From positions 744,001 to 808,000 of the forward strand of contig NZ_CP017560.1 in NCBI RefSeq assembly GCF_001753205.1: a stretch of 64,000 bases of DNA. The letters run 5' to 3'. Made by a program: the position numbers and the translations under genes. Under the pieces are notes generated by a model. It was not told the origin of the DNA. It did no database searches and saw nothing but the letters and a program-made list of their open reading frames with translations. This DNA comes from Sporosarcina ureilytica. GTDB lineage: Bacteria; Bacillota; Bacilli; Bacillales_A; Planococcaceae. Position 1 is the first letter of the stretch. Each line of letters begins with the position of its first letter. Positions 36,974 to 45,802 of this stretch are shown in pieces.

Positions 36974-37852
36974 ATGATTCGTACATTTAAACAATCGGTT
37001 ACATTTGAATATATACAAATTATCGTAGGGGCGGCACTCGTTGGACTAGCTTTTAATATCTTCTATTTGCCGGCTCGCTTAGCAGCTGGTGGCGTTTCGG
37101 GCATGAGTACGATATTATATGAGCTCTTTCAGTTCAACCCTGCTTATGTACAATGGTTAATTAATATTCCGCTTCTCATTATCGGCGTTATTTTTGTTGG
37201 CAGAGAGTTTGGTGTGAAAACTTTTGTTGGTACATTGTCAGTTCCTTTAGTAATTTGGCTAACGGGAGACATGGCATTGACTGTTGAAAATCCCTTGTTA
37301 AGTGCCATTTATGGTGGGGCAGTTTTAGGGGTCGGCTTAGGAATCGTTTATCGTGGAAACGGGTCAACGGGCGGGACGACACTCATTGCACAAATTTTAA
37401 AGAAATATACTGGACTATCAAGCGGGTTTTCTCAACTCGTTGTCGATGGATTTGTTGTGGTCACATCAGCGTTTGTATTTGATTTTGAACTCGCGTTGTA
37501 CGCTTTAATGTCAATTTACGTGACGAGTAAGATAATTGACTTCGTTCAGTTGCAAACGTCGCCGACGAAGTTAATTCTTATTATTACGGATAAGGATGAA
37601 AAAATCCAATCCATTATAAAAAATGAAATGAACCGCGGTTTAACAAAAGTAAAAACAATCGGCGGCTATTCAAACGCAGAAAAGACGATGGTTTTATGTG
37701 TAGTTGAACAATCAGAAGCGGTCTATTTTAAGAAACTATTGCAAGAAGAAGAACCCGAGTCATTCGTTATATTCTTGAATGCGTCGGAAATTTTAGGACG
37801 TGGTTTTTCAAGAGCCCAATTTGATCGGGATGAATTAAAGAAGGTCGATTAA
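36974..37852 (+). CDS. YitT-family membrane protein (DUF161/DUF2179)
   Basis: A 292-residue protein with five or six membrane helices (residues about 12-200) and a C-terminal cytoplasmic DUF2179 domain (about 205-285; IITDKDEKIQSIIKNEM, RGLTKVKTIGGYS). The helix part holds the family motifs NIFYLPARLAAGGVSGMS and GNGSTGGTTLIAQI. Bacilli encode several paralogues (YitT, YpjC, YxkD and others); I cannot say which this is. Function is unproven. AATAGGAGGA precedes the ATG; an inverted repeat with T-run follows the stop. Confidence 0.88.
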   Translation: MIRTFKQSVTFEYIQIIVGAALVGLAFNIFYLPARLAAGGVSGMSTILYELFQFNPAYVQWLINIPLLIIGVIFVGREFGVKTFVGTLSVPLVIWLTGDMALTVENPLLSAIYGGAVLGVGLGIVYRGNGSTGGTTLIAQILKKYTGLSSGFSQLVVDGFVVVTSAFVFDFELALYALMSIYVTSKIIDFVQLQTSPTKLILIITDKDEKIQSIIKNEMNRGLTKVKTIGGYSNAEKTMVLCVVEQSEAVYFKKLLQEEEPESFVIFLNASEILGRGFSRAQFDRDELKKVD

Positions 37853-37857
37853 CATAA

Positions 37858-37892
37858 AACATCCAGCACTTATGGAAAGTGCTGGATGTTGT
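37858..37892. terminator. Bidirectional terminator after the yitT-like gene
   Basis: AACATCCAGCACT (37858-37870) pairs with AGTGCTGGATGTT (37878-37890). It lies between the yitT-like gene and the convergent 47-codon ORF. Confidence 0.82.
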
Positions 37893-38035
37893 TATTTTAA
37901 GTTTGGTTTATTTTTATTGAATTCTTCTTGCGCTTCTTTTTTGATTCTATTGATTTCTGCCTCAGCTTTTTTCGCTGCATTTTCTGCGTTTTGCGCCCAA
38001 TCATAAGATTTATCAGTACGCGAATTGTTGCCCAT
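37892..38035 (-). CDS. Small charged protein, 47 residues, unknown
   Basis: A short ORF reading MGNNSRTDKSYDWAQNAENA at its start and continuing as an Ala/Glu/Lys-rich amphipathic helix ending KPNLK. GGAGG lies nine bases before the ATG at 38035 and a terminator follows directly. Composition (no Cys, strongly charged, helical) recalls small spore or stress proteins, but I do not recognise a family. It follows the SDR gene by 85 bp on the same strand and may share its transcript. Confidence 0.65.
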   Translation of the reverse strand: MGNNSRTDKSYDWAQNAENAAKKAEAEINRIKKEAQEEFNKNKPNLK

Positions 38036-38120
38036 CACTGTACCTCCATTCTATTTATGGATGTACAGATACTTTCCCCAGGAATCAAAAGATCATACAC
38101 CCGTAAGAGAAAGAATTTAT

Positions 38121-39179
38121 TTAGCCATTAAGGTCAAAATAGGCATTGATAATCATTTTTAATGTATCATGAGACATGTTTAGATGTGTTACGTGTGTGT
38201 CTTGGATAAGTTTTTGTGTATTCGAATCGTCAAAATTAAATGACCTAGATAAGTACACATTAAAAACGTCAATTAACTCATTTAATCGTTCTTCTTCCGG
38301 TCTTAATACCGTATTCCGAGGGTCTTCAATAATTTCCAGTTGATTAAAATCAAGCGCATTTTTAATAAGTGTTAAAATATCATAGTTTGTAGCCGGATTA
38401 GGGTTTGTTATATGATAAATCGTATTTGGTTCTGCTTTACTTTCAGCGATGGCCAATATATCAGCCACGTAATTGACAGGTACGAAGTTAGAGGTAGCAT
38501 CTTTACTGCCAATTACACGGTAAATGGTATTGGTGCTTTCAGATACCCGTGCAATACGTCGTTTAAATACATCGAGTGCACGCATAAAGCCGTACAACGT
38601 AAATTCCGAATCAGCTTCTCCCGTATTGGAATCACCAACAATAATGGATGGTCGGAAAATGGAAACGTCAAAATCATTCGCATAAGAAAAAGCAAGATGT
38701 TCAGATTTTACTTTACTTTCCTCATAAGGATTATGACCTTTCGCTTCGATTGGATACAGTTTCTCCACACCGTAATCATGCTTCCCGATTGTATAGGCTG
38801 TGCTAATATAATAGAACTTAGAGACGCCAAGTTGTTTGGCAAGTTCTAGTACGTGTTTTGTCCCATCATAGTTAATTGAAAATAGTTCGTCCCGTAACGC
38901 TTCGTCAAATTTAACGAGAGCCGCGAGATGGTAAACAATATCTATATTTCCTTTTATCTCATCAATGTCTGTTTGGGACAAGCCGCAATTTTCTTGCGTA
39001 ATATCACCTTTGAAAAGACGAATGCGTTCTGCAGACCCGTCTGGAAGTTTACTAATCATTCGTTCTGCCCTCTCAAAGTTTCGGACAAGCACATATAATG
39101 TATGGTCAGTCGATTGTATTAAATTCGTGAGTAATTTGCCGCCGAGAAATCCTGTTGAACCCGTTAAGAAAATTGTCAA
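38121..39179 (-). CDS. Thioester-reductase-like SDR family protein (NAD_binding_4)
   Basis: An extended short-chain dehydrogenase with the NAD(P) motif TGSTGFLGGKLL at the N-terminus, the male-sterility/carboxylic-acid-reductase-like VYHLAALVKFDE, and the catalytic YxxxK in YEESKVKSEH. Such proteins reduce acyl thioesters or modify sugars or lipids. The start is best placed at TTG 39179: GGAGG lies eight bases ahead, whereas the in-frame ATGs at 39197 and 39194 overlap or precede that site. The protein has 352 residues. No carrier protein or synthetase is adjacent, so the substrate is unknown. Confidence 0.82.
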   Translation of the reverse strand: MTIFLTGSTGFLGGKLLTNLIQSTDHTLYVLVRNFERAERMISKLPDGSAERIRLFKGDITQENCGLSQTDIDEIKGNIDIVYHLAALVKFDEALRDELFSINYDGTKHVLELAKQLGVSKFYYISTAYTIGKHDYGVEKLYPIEAKGHNPYEESKVKSEHLAFSYANDFDVSIFRPSIIVGDSNTGEADSEFTLYGFMRALDVFKRRIARVSESTNTIYRVIGSKDATSNFVPVNYVADILAIAESKAEPNTIYHITNPNPATNYDILTLIKNALDFNQLEIIEDPRNTVLRPEEERLNELIDVFNVYLSRSFNFDDSNTQKLIQDTHVTHLNMSHDTLKMIINAYFDLNG

Positions 39180-39325
39180 ACTGTACGCCTCCATCATTGT
39201 TTTTAGGAGAATGATTCCTTATCCTAATTTCTTTTTTGATTATCTCATAAAACGACATAAAATGATAAGAAACACCTTGCAAAATTTGACTGTGACCTAT
39301 TTTTCACGTAAATTTAAGGGTAGTG

Positions 39326-39355
39326 TAGACAAGGATGATTAAAATAGGATACAAT
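39326..39355 (+). promoter_or_regulatory. Promoter of the cell-wall bridge operon
   Basis: TAGACA (39326-39331) and TACAAT (39350-39355) with an 18-base spacer, a sigma-A pattern, about 75 bases before the ATP-grasp gene. Confidence 0.65.
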
Positions 39356-39428
39356 ATTTAATTCGCCTTCAATACAAGGAGCAATATTTCACGAAGAACT
39401 GCATCATTCAAGAAAAGAGGAATATGGA

Positions 39429-40649
39429 ATGGCAAAAGCAGATTTTTTACCAGTAATACTAGGTTCAGATGATAATGCTTACGGTATGGCACGCGCATTT
39501 CACGAACAATATGGAATCAAAAGCATCGTTGTGACAAAAGGGCATATTTTGCCGACGATGCATAGTAAAATTGTTGAAAAGAAAATTTATGAACAACTAG
39601 ATGAACCTCAAATTTTTATAGAGAGTATGCTCAATTTATACGAAGAATTGAAAGAACGAGCGGATAAATTACTTGTCGTAGCGAGTAACGAAAACTATGC
39701 AGAACTTGCGATTCGAAATCGCGACAAGTTGGAACCGCATTATGTATTACCTTTTATTAGTGAAGAACTAATGGACCAAGTTGTGTATAAAGAACGTTTT
39801 TATGAAATGTGTGAAGAATATGGGCTTGATTATCCGGATACAGTCATTTTCAAAAAAGGAATGGATCCCGAGATGGACTTGCCATTTGACTTTCCGGTAG
39901 TTGTAAAAGCATCAGACAGTATGACGTTTTTCAATGCACAATTTGAAGGTAAGAAAAAAGCATATGTTTTGCATGATAAAGCATCTTTTGTAAAGACGAT
40001 TCAGCAAATATATTCTTCAACATACGAAGACACGCTCATTGTTCAAGATTATATCCCTGGCAACGATACGGTTATGCGTGTGCTTAATGCATACGTGGAC
40101 CAACATGGAAAAGTGCGTATGATGTGTCTAGGACGAGTGATCCTTGAAGATTACACGCCTATTTTAATCGGAAACTATGTAGGGATTATTGGCGAGGAAA
40201 ATCAAGAACTCTATGGACAATATAAAAAATTCCTTGAAGAAATTGGCTTTAGAGGCTATGCCAATATTGATTTGAAGTATGATAGAAGAGATGGGAAATA
40301 TAAAATATTTGAATTGAATATTCGACAAGGTAGAAGTAGCTATTTTGTAACCGCAAACGGTTATAATATGGCAAAATACTTAGTTGAGGATCGCGTATAT
40401 GATCGACCGGCGCCAACTGAATATGGTACGAATAGTCATTTATGGCATGCTGTCCCAAAAGATCTTCTTATTAATTATACGATGGATGAAGAGTTAAAGA
40501 AGCAAGTGATCGATCGGTTTGAAAAGGGACAAGCCTCGAGCACATTATATTATCCAAAAGATTTAGGGCTAATTAGAAGATTTAAATTGCGCTCGTTTTA
40601 TAAAAATTATTATGCGCGCTTTGAAAAGTATTTTAAACTTAAGGATTAA
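39429..40649 (+). CDS. ATP-grasp ligase, probable D-aspartate (or D-glutamate) ligase for peptidoglycan
   Basis: A 406-residue ATP-grasp protein. The N-terminal PVILGSDDNAYGMARAF, the central RVLNAYVDQHGKVRMMCLG and NIRQGRSSYFVTANG closely recall, from memory, Enterococcus faecium Asl-fm, which adds D-Asp to the lysine side chain of the peptidoglycan precursor. ATP/Mg ligands lie in NIDLKYDRRDGKYKIFELN. It starts an operon with a FemX-type transferase and an Asp/Glu racemase, which would supply the D-amino acid. Inference: this enzyme adds the D-residue of an A4-alpha interpeptide bridge. D-Asp versus D-Glu cannot be decided from sequence. Confidence 0.82.
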   Translation: MAKADFLPVILGSDDNAYGMARAFHEQYGIKSIVVTKGHILPTMHSKIVEKKIYEQLDEPQIFIESMLNLYEELKERADKLLVVASNENYAELAIRNRDKLEPHYVLPFISEELMDQVVYKERFYEMCEEYGLDYPDTVIFKKGMDPEMDLPFDFPVVVKASDSMTFFNAQFEGKKKAYVLHDKASFVKTIQQIYSSTYEDTLIVQDYIPGNDTVMRVLNAYVDQHGKVRMMCLGRVILEDYTPILIGNYVGIIGEENQELYGQYKKFLEEIGFRGYANIDLKYDRRDGKYKIFELNIRQGRSSYFVTANGYNMAKYLVEDRVYDRPAPTEYGTNSHLWHAVPKDLLINYTMDEELKKQVIDRFEKGQASSTLYYPKDLGLIRRFKLRSFYKNYYARFEKYFKLKD

Positions 40650-40705
40650 TTTCCTTTGGCGTTTTGTTGCAATTGTCGGTGTTAATAATTGGAGGTAAAG
40701 AGCAA

Positions 40706-41740
40706 ATGGCATTGCTTGATGTTACGAATGAAGAAGAAGTAAAAAAATATGATGAATTTGTTCGAAATTCACCGTATCGATCCATGATGCAGGACCGAGC
40801 ATGGGCAGAAGTGAAAGACGATTGGGGCAATGAACATGTCTATCTTGAAAAAGATGGAGAAATTATTGCTGCAATGTCGATTTTGATTAAACGATTACCA
40901 CTCGGCTACTCGATGCTCTATGCAACGAGAGGACCGGTTTGTGATATTACAGATATTGATTTAGTTCAAGAACTTTTAAAAGAAGTCGATGTCGTTGCCA
41001 AAAAGCATAAGGCAATTATGTTGAAATTTGACCCTGAAGTACCTTATTCGGATGAACTTTATCAGTTATATAGTAATGCGGGCTTTCAGCTCGTTTCAAA
41101 AGATGATGATCAAGAAAAGTTAATTCAACCGCGCAAAAATATGGTGCTTGATTTAAAGGACTATGATGAAGAATCAATTATGATGAGATTTTCTAAAAGA
41201 GGCCGAAGCAGTATTCGAGGCGGAATTAGACGTGGTGTCGAAGTTAGATATTCCAGAAGTGACGAAGATATCAATCTTCTACACGAAACCTATCGAACGA
41301 TGGCGGAACGAAACAAAATTACCATTCGTTCTAAAGAGTATTTTAAGCAAATACGGGATTCTTATGAAGATGCCCGGGTGTACATTGCGACACATGAAGA
41401 TGACTTATTAGCGGCTGCTTTGACCATTAATTATAACGGAAAAATGTATTATTTATATGCGGGTAGCACAAACATTAAAAGAAACTTAAATCCAAACCAT
41501 GTGATTAATTATGAAATGATTAAATGGGGCTTGGAAGAAGGGGCCGAACAATATGATTTTGGCGGCTTTTTCGAAATAGGTGATGGCTTGTACAATTTCA
41601 AGAAAAGTTTTTGCGATAAAGATGGCCCAGTCGAATATATAGGAGAAATCGATAAAGTTTATAAACCATTTATGTATAACCTTTTAGAAAGAGTCATTCC
41701 AATGGTTAAACGTCTACGTAAACGTTCAAATGAAAATTGA
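40706..41740 (+). CDS. FemX/FemAB-family peptidoglycan bridge aminoacyltransferase
   Basis: A 344-residue protein with the tandem GNAT-like fold of the Fem family, which adds L-amino acids from aminoacyl-tRNA to the peptidoglycan stem peptide. Recognisable parts: a conserved tryptophan near the start (QDRAWAEVK), MRFSKRGRSSIRGGIRRGVEV, and YDFGGFFEIGDGLYNFKKSF near the C-terminus. ATG 40706 follows TGGAGGT. Lying between the D-amino-acid ligase and the racemase, it suggests a two-residue bridge in which it adds the first residue, such as Ala or Gly. The amino acid is inference. Confidence 0.88.
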   Translation: MALLDVTNEEEVKKYDEFVRNSPYRSMMQDRAWAEVKDDWGNEHVYLEKDGEIIAAMSILIKRLPLGYSMLYATRGPVCDITDIDLVQELLKEVDVVAKKHKAIMLKFDPEVPYSDELYQLYSNAGFQLVSKDDDQEKLIQPRKNMVLDLKDYDEESIMMRFSKRGRSSIRGGIRRGVEVRYSRSDEDINLLHETYRTMAERNKITIRSKEYFKQIRDSYEDARVYIATHEDDLLAAALTINYNGKMYYLYAGSTNIKRNLNPNHVINYEMIKWGLEEGAEQYDFGGFFEIGDGLYNFKKSFCDKDGPVEYIGEIDKVYKPFMYNLLERVIPMVKRLRKRSNEN

Positions 41741-41764
41741 CAGGTGAAATAATTAGTAAAGGTC

Positions 41765-42469
41765 ATGAATGAATTGAAAAAGAAAATGTTAGGAATTATC
41801 GGTGGCGTAGGTCCACTTGCAACCATGTTTATCGGTGAAATTATCGTAAGGCGTACAGCTGCGGAGAAGGATCAAGATCATGTAAATATGGTCATTACAA
41901 ATAATACGAATATCCCGGACCGAACAGCTTTTATTTTAGGTGAAAGTTTAGAGAATCCAGTGCCAGTTATTGTATCAGATGCGAAACGATTACAAGAGGC
42001 GGGTGCAGAAATCCTTGCCATGCCTTGTAATACAGCTCACTCGTTTTTGGATGAAATTCAACAAGGGACTGAACTTCAAGTCATCGATATGATTCGGGAA
42101 ACGGCGATGCGTGCCAAAGAAAAAGGAGCGCGCCGCGTCGGAATACTCGGTACAACTGGGACAATCTCAACAGGCATTTACCAAGGAGCCTGTGAGCGTC
42201 TTGGGATGGAGGCAGTCGTACCTGATGACGACGTACAAGCTGTCGTCATGTCGCTGATTTATGACGATATTAAAGCGGGACAACCGGCTGACCCGGAAAA
42301 ATGGGCAATCATTCGGCAAGCGATGAAAGACGCTCAATGTGATGAAGTAATTCTTGGGTGCACAGAATTATCTATTGTCAGTCAAGAGTTACAATTGAAG
42401 GATTGTATTGATTCATTACTCGTATTAGCGGAAACAGCAATCCAACGTTGTGGTTATAAAGTAAAATAA
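41765..42469 (+). CDS. Aspartate/glutamate racemase
   Basis: A PLP-independent two-cysteine racemase of the Asp/Glu/hydantoin family, 234 residues. The N-terminal LGIIGGVGPLAT, the first catalytic cysteine in AMPCNTAH and the second in ILGCTEL are all intact. It interconverts L- and D-aspartate, or glutamate. It follows the FemX gene by 24 bp and precedes a strong terminator. This mirrors the E. faecium arrangement in which a racemase gene accompanies the D-Asp ligase. A role in supplying the D-amino acid for the cell-wall bridge is likely, though amino-acid specificity is not shown by sequence. Confidence 0.9.
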   Translation: MNELKKKMLGIIGGVGPLATMFIGEIIVRRTAAEKDQDHVNMVITNNTNIPDRTAFILGESLENPVPVIVSDAKRLQEAGAEILAMPCNTAHSFLDEIQQGTELQVIDMIRETAMRAKEKGARRVGILGTTGTISTGIYQGACERLGMEAVVPDDDVQAVVMSLIYDDIKAGQPADPEKWAIIRQAMKDAQCDEVILGCTELSIVSQELQLKDCIDSLLVLAETAIQRCGYKVK

Positions 42470-42472
42470 AAA

Positions 42473-42514
42473 GACATCCAGTAGCGCATAGGGTCGGTTA
42501 CTGGATGTTTTTTC
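42473..42514 (+). terminator. Terminator of the cell-wall bridge operon
   Basis: ACATCCAGTA (42474-42483) pairs with TACTGGATGT (42499-42508), followed by six Ts. Confidence 0.9.
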
Positions 42515-42564
42515 AACGAAGGAAACCTTAGCGTTGAAGAAAAAATGAGAAAGTAGGGATTAGG

Positions 42565-43692
42565 ATGTCTTTTGTAGAAAAGATGGACACCGTTTTTCAA
42601 GAGAAGTGGAAGTTTAAAAATGAAATGCCCATCCAAACAAAGATGGTGCCTGAAGCACTCGATGGAAAAGATATCGTTGCTGAATCACCAACTGGCACGG
42701 GGAAAACGCTCGCTTATGTACTGCCACTTTTGCATCTTGTCGATGGCACAAAAAAGCAAACACAAGCACTAATCGTTGTGCCATCCCAAGAACTAGCGAT
42801 GCAAATTACCGATATCATTAGAGAGTGGGTTGCAGGAACAGCGATAACAGTCGCGCCATTAATTGGTGGTGCAAACGTTAAGCGACAAATCGAACGTTTG
42901 AAAAAGAAACCGACGATAGTTGTTGGAACACCAGGACGATTGATGGAATTAAGTCAATCAAGAAAACTGAAGCTTTTTGATATACGTCATATTGTCCTTG
43001 ATGAAGGTGATGTGTTATTATCACGTGAACACCGTGTGAAAATTAAAAATATGATTAGCGGATCGAATCCAGATCGGCAAGTTATCGTTGTCTCGGCAAC
43101 GATTACGGATGAAATCGAACGTGTTGCGAACGAATTTATGAATGAACCGCTACATATCAAGCTAGCCGCAAAACATATTCCACGGGCTGGTACAGTCACG
43201 CATTCATTCATTGAAACGTCGGTACGTGATAAAACGGATATCTTAAGAGGACTTTCCCACTTACCCAACATACATGCGCTCGCTTTTGTGAACAATGTGG
43301 ATCAAGTTTGGATGAAGGAGGCAAAACTGCTTTATAATAAAGCACCGATTGTCGTTTTACATTCCAATATGCGTTCTGCTGAGCGACAACAGGCATTAGA
43401 AAGTTTCCGAAAAGGTAAATCGAGTATTTTAATTGCCACAGATTTAGCTGCTAGAGGTCTTGATATCGAAGGGCTAACACATGTCATTCATGTAGATGTT
43501 CCCCATACGATTGAGCAATATTTACATCGGTCGGGAAGAACAGGCCGGGCAGGCGAGGACGGGGAAGTGTTGACGTTACTTGCGCCTCATGAAGAAGGAG
43601 ATTATCGCAAGCTTACGAAAGGTCTTCATTCAACAGAAAAAATTTGGCGACATGGTAAATTACAAGAAAAACAAAACATCAGAAGAAAATAA
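42565..43692 (+). CDS. DEAD-box RNA helicase (YfmL-like)
   Basis: A 375-residue compact DEAD-box protein with only the two RecA domains and no C-terminal RNA-binding extension, similar in size to B. subtilis YfmL, which assists ribosome assembly. Motifs: SPTGTGKT (I, 41-48), TPGRL (Ib), LDEGD (II, about 146-150), SAT (III), LIATDLAARGLDIEG (V) and HRSGRTGRAG (VI). Motif II is DEGD rather than DEAD; the two catalytic acidic residues remain. It forms a single-gene unit with a terminator immediately after the stop. Confidence 0.9.
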   Translation: MSFVEKMDTVFQEKWKFKNEMPIQTKMVPEALDGKDIVAESPTGTGKTLAYVLPLLHLVDGTKKQTQALIVVPSQELAMQITDIIREWVAGTAITVAPLIGGANVKRQIERLKKKPTIVVGTPGRLMELSQSRKLKLFDIRHIVLDEGDVLLSREHRVKIKNMISGSNPDRQVIVVSATITDEIERVANEFMNEPLHIKLAAKHIPRAGTVTHSFIETSVRDKTDILRGLSHLPNIHALAFVNNVDQVWMKEAKLLYNKAPIVVLHSNMRSAERQQALESFRKGKSSILIATDLAARGLDIEGLTHVIHVDVPHTIEQYLHRSGRTGRAGEDGEVLTLLAPHEEGDYRKLTKGLHSTEKIWRHGKLQEKQNIRRK

Positions 43693-43735
43693 AAAAAGCT
43701 ATCATTGGAATAAATTTCAATGATAGCTTTTTAAA
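43693..43735 (+). terminator. Terminator after the DEAD-box helicase gene
   Basis: AAAAGCTATCATTG pairs with CAATGATAGCTTTT, followed by a short T-run. The stem begins at the stop codon. Confidence 0.88.
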
Positions 43736-43751
43736 TGTTAGAAAGGCTAAC

Positions 43752-44138
43752 CATCGCTTTCCGCATTTTGGTTAATCTAGCTGCAGGCGACAGCTTCCCG
43801 GGACACTTCAGACCTTCCCAAAAGGCGAAAAGATGCCATTTTTGTGGTAAGACCTCCAGTGCCTGTCGAGGCTGAACGACGCCTTCCGCTTTTGTCTAGG
43901 CTAGCTGCAGGCGACAGCCTCTCGGGACACTTCAGACTTTCCAAAAAGGCGAAAAGATGCCTTTTATGGTAAGTCTTCCAGTGTCTGTCGAGGCTAAACG
44001 TCGCCTTCCGCTTTTGTCTAGGCTAGCTGCAGGCGACAGCCTCTCGGGACACTTCAGACTTTCCAAAAAGGCGAAAAGATGCCTTTTATGGTAAGTCTTC
44101 CAGTGTCTGTCGAGGCTAAACGTCGCCTTCCGCTTTTG
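43752..44138. repeat. Three tandem copies of a 122-124 bp structured repeat
   Basis: Units start at 43777, 43901 and 44023, each opening CTAGCTGCAGGCGACAG and ending CGCCTTCCGCTTTTG; a partial unit end precedes the first (43752-43776). Copies 2 and 3 are virtually identical, copy 1 differs at several positions. Each unit has internal complementary arms (GGACACTTCAGAC with GTCTTCCAGTGTC, allowing mismatches, and AGGCGAAAAGATGCCTTTT) that would fold as a long hairpin. No ORF. The block runs up to the map stop codon. It resembles an interspersed repeat common in Bacillaceae; a diverged partial copy occurs at 62169-62230. Confidence 0.9.
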
Positions 44139-44141
44139 ATA

Positions 44142-44888
<747 letters not shown>

Positions 44889-44954
44889 TCAAAACAAATC
44901 CTTTCTTACCGTTCATTTATTTACATTCTACACTATACCATATAAAAATTAGAA

Positions 44955-44993
44955 ATAAAAAAAGCCTGTCCTCTTGAAAAGAGTTCAGGACCT
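44955..44993 (-). terminator. Terminator after the DUF4870-like gene
   Basis: On the minus strand CCTG-AA-CTCTT pairs with AAGAG-GA-CAGG around TTTC, followed by seven Ts. Confidence 0.8.
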
Positions 44994-45010
44994 ACTTTGA
45001 ATGAAATATG

Positions 45011-45352
45011 TTACTTTAACACCTTCACTCCTTGGAAAACATTCCAAATAATAATTGCGATAAATAGTAAACTATAAATGAAGGTGAATAGAAAAGGGGC
45101 TATGTGCCAAAAATCAAAACTGCCGTTAATAATCGTCATCATTCTTTTTTCAACAGTGAACATGGAAAAAGAGAAAATAATTACGCCGCAGATAAGTAGA
45201 ATCACTGGAACAAAGTGTGAAATTAGGGACCGCTTTGCATGAAATTTGACTTCAAGCTCCTCAGAAACTAAATAGATAACAAACGGTAATAAGAGTGGAA
45301 AAAAGAAAACGCTAAAATAGCAAAGTGCACTTAATATTTTTTTATTTGACAT
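45011..45352 (-). CDS. DUF4870 (Tic20-like) small membrane protein
   Basis: A 113-residue protein with three predicted membrane helices. The N-terminal ALCYFSVFFFPLLLPFVIYL and the following EVKFHAKRSLISHFVP are the DUF4870 pattern. The ATG at 45352 follows AAGGAGGA; a 12-codon upstream extension is not supported. It diverges from the thiT leader; a 14-bp perfect palindrome ATGCATATATGCAT (45375-45388) lies between them. Function unknown. Confidence 0.85.
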   Translation of the reverse strand: MSNKKILSALCYFSVFFFPLLLPFVIYLVSEELEVKFHAKRSLISHFVPVILLICGVIIFSFSMFTVEKRMMTIINGSFDFWHIAPFLFTFIYSLLFIAIIIWNVFQGVKVLK

Positions 45353-45391
45353 AGAAATCCTCCTTCCAAAGCAGATGCATATATGCATAGC

Positions 45392-45420
45392 TTGCTTAAT
45401 ATAGAGAACTCTTATACAAT
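45392..45420 (+). promoter_or_regulatory. Promoter of the thiT riboswitch leader
   Basis: TTGCTT (45392-45397), a 17-base spacer and TACAAT (45415-45420), placing the RNA start shortly before the TPP aptamer. Confidence 0.65.
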
Positions 45421-45435
45421 TAAACTGATAAGTAT

Positions 45436-45600
45436 TACCACAAGGGGAGCCAACTGGCTGAGAAAGAACAAAACGTTCTGACCCTTTGAACCTGTAAGTT
45501 CATACTTGCGTAGGGATGTGGATGGAAACAGACATGTTGGGGAAGTATACATACTTCGCCTTATATGAAGATTTCCGTTCTATGAGGAATGTCTTTTTTT
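45436..45600 (+). promoter_or_regulatory. TPP (THI-box) riboswitch with terminator
   Basis: The conserved thi-box segments occur in order: GGGGAGCC, GGCTGAGA, GACCCTTTGAACCTG, and ACTTGCGTAGGGATGTGG, with CCACA/TGTGG closing helix P1 (45436-45523). Downstream AGACAT (45530-45535) pairs with ATGTCT (45589-45594), enclosing an inner GAAGTATACATACTTC hairpin and followed by seven Ts, a terminator. Thiamine pyrophosphate binding should switch the thiamine transporter gene off. Confidence 0.95.
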
Positions 45601-45770
45601 ACTGCTTAATAATTGGATAAGATTGAATCGTAGCGTAATAAATCTGAATGTAGCGTATTAATCTTTCTACAATATTAGATTTTAATCATAAGGCAATCTG
45701 CTATATGGTCTAAATGATGTATAGAAAATGATGTCGAGGTACTATTAAGCGAACGCGTTTGTTCATTACA

Positions 45771-45793
45771 TCCCTACAAAAAATGTAGGGAGG
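45771..45793 (+). promoter_or_regulatory. Hairpin covering the thiT ribosome-binding site
   Basis: TCCCTAC (45771-45777) pairs with GTAGGGA (45785-45791), so half of the GGGAGG Shine-Dalgarno sequence (45788-45793) lies in the stem. This could lower or modulate translation independently of the riboswitch terminator 170 bases upstream. Confidence 0.5.
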
Positions 45794-45802
45794 AAAATTG
45801 TT

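Noticed and set aside
43752..44138. CRISPR array
   Set aside because: The units are contiguous 122-124 bp repeats with no short repeat-spacer alternation and no cas genes nearby.
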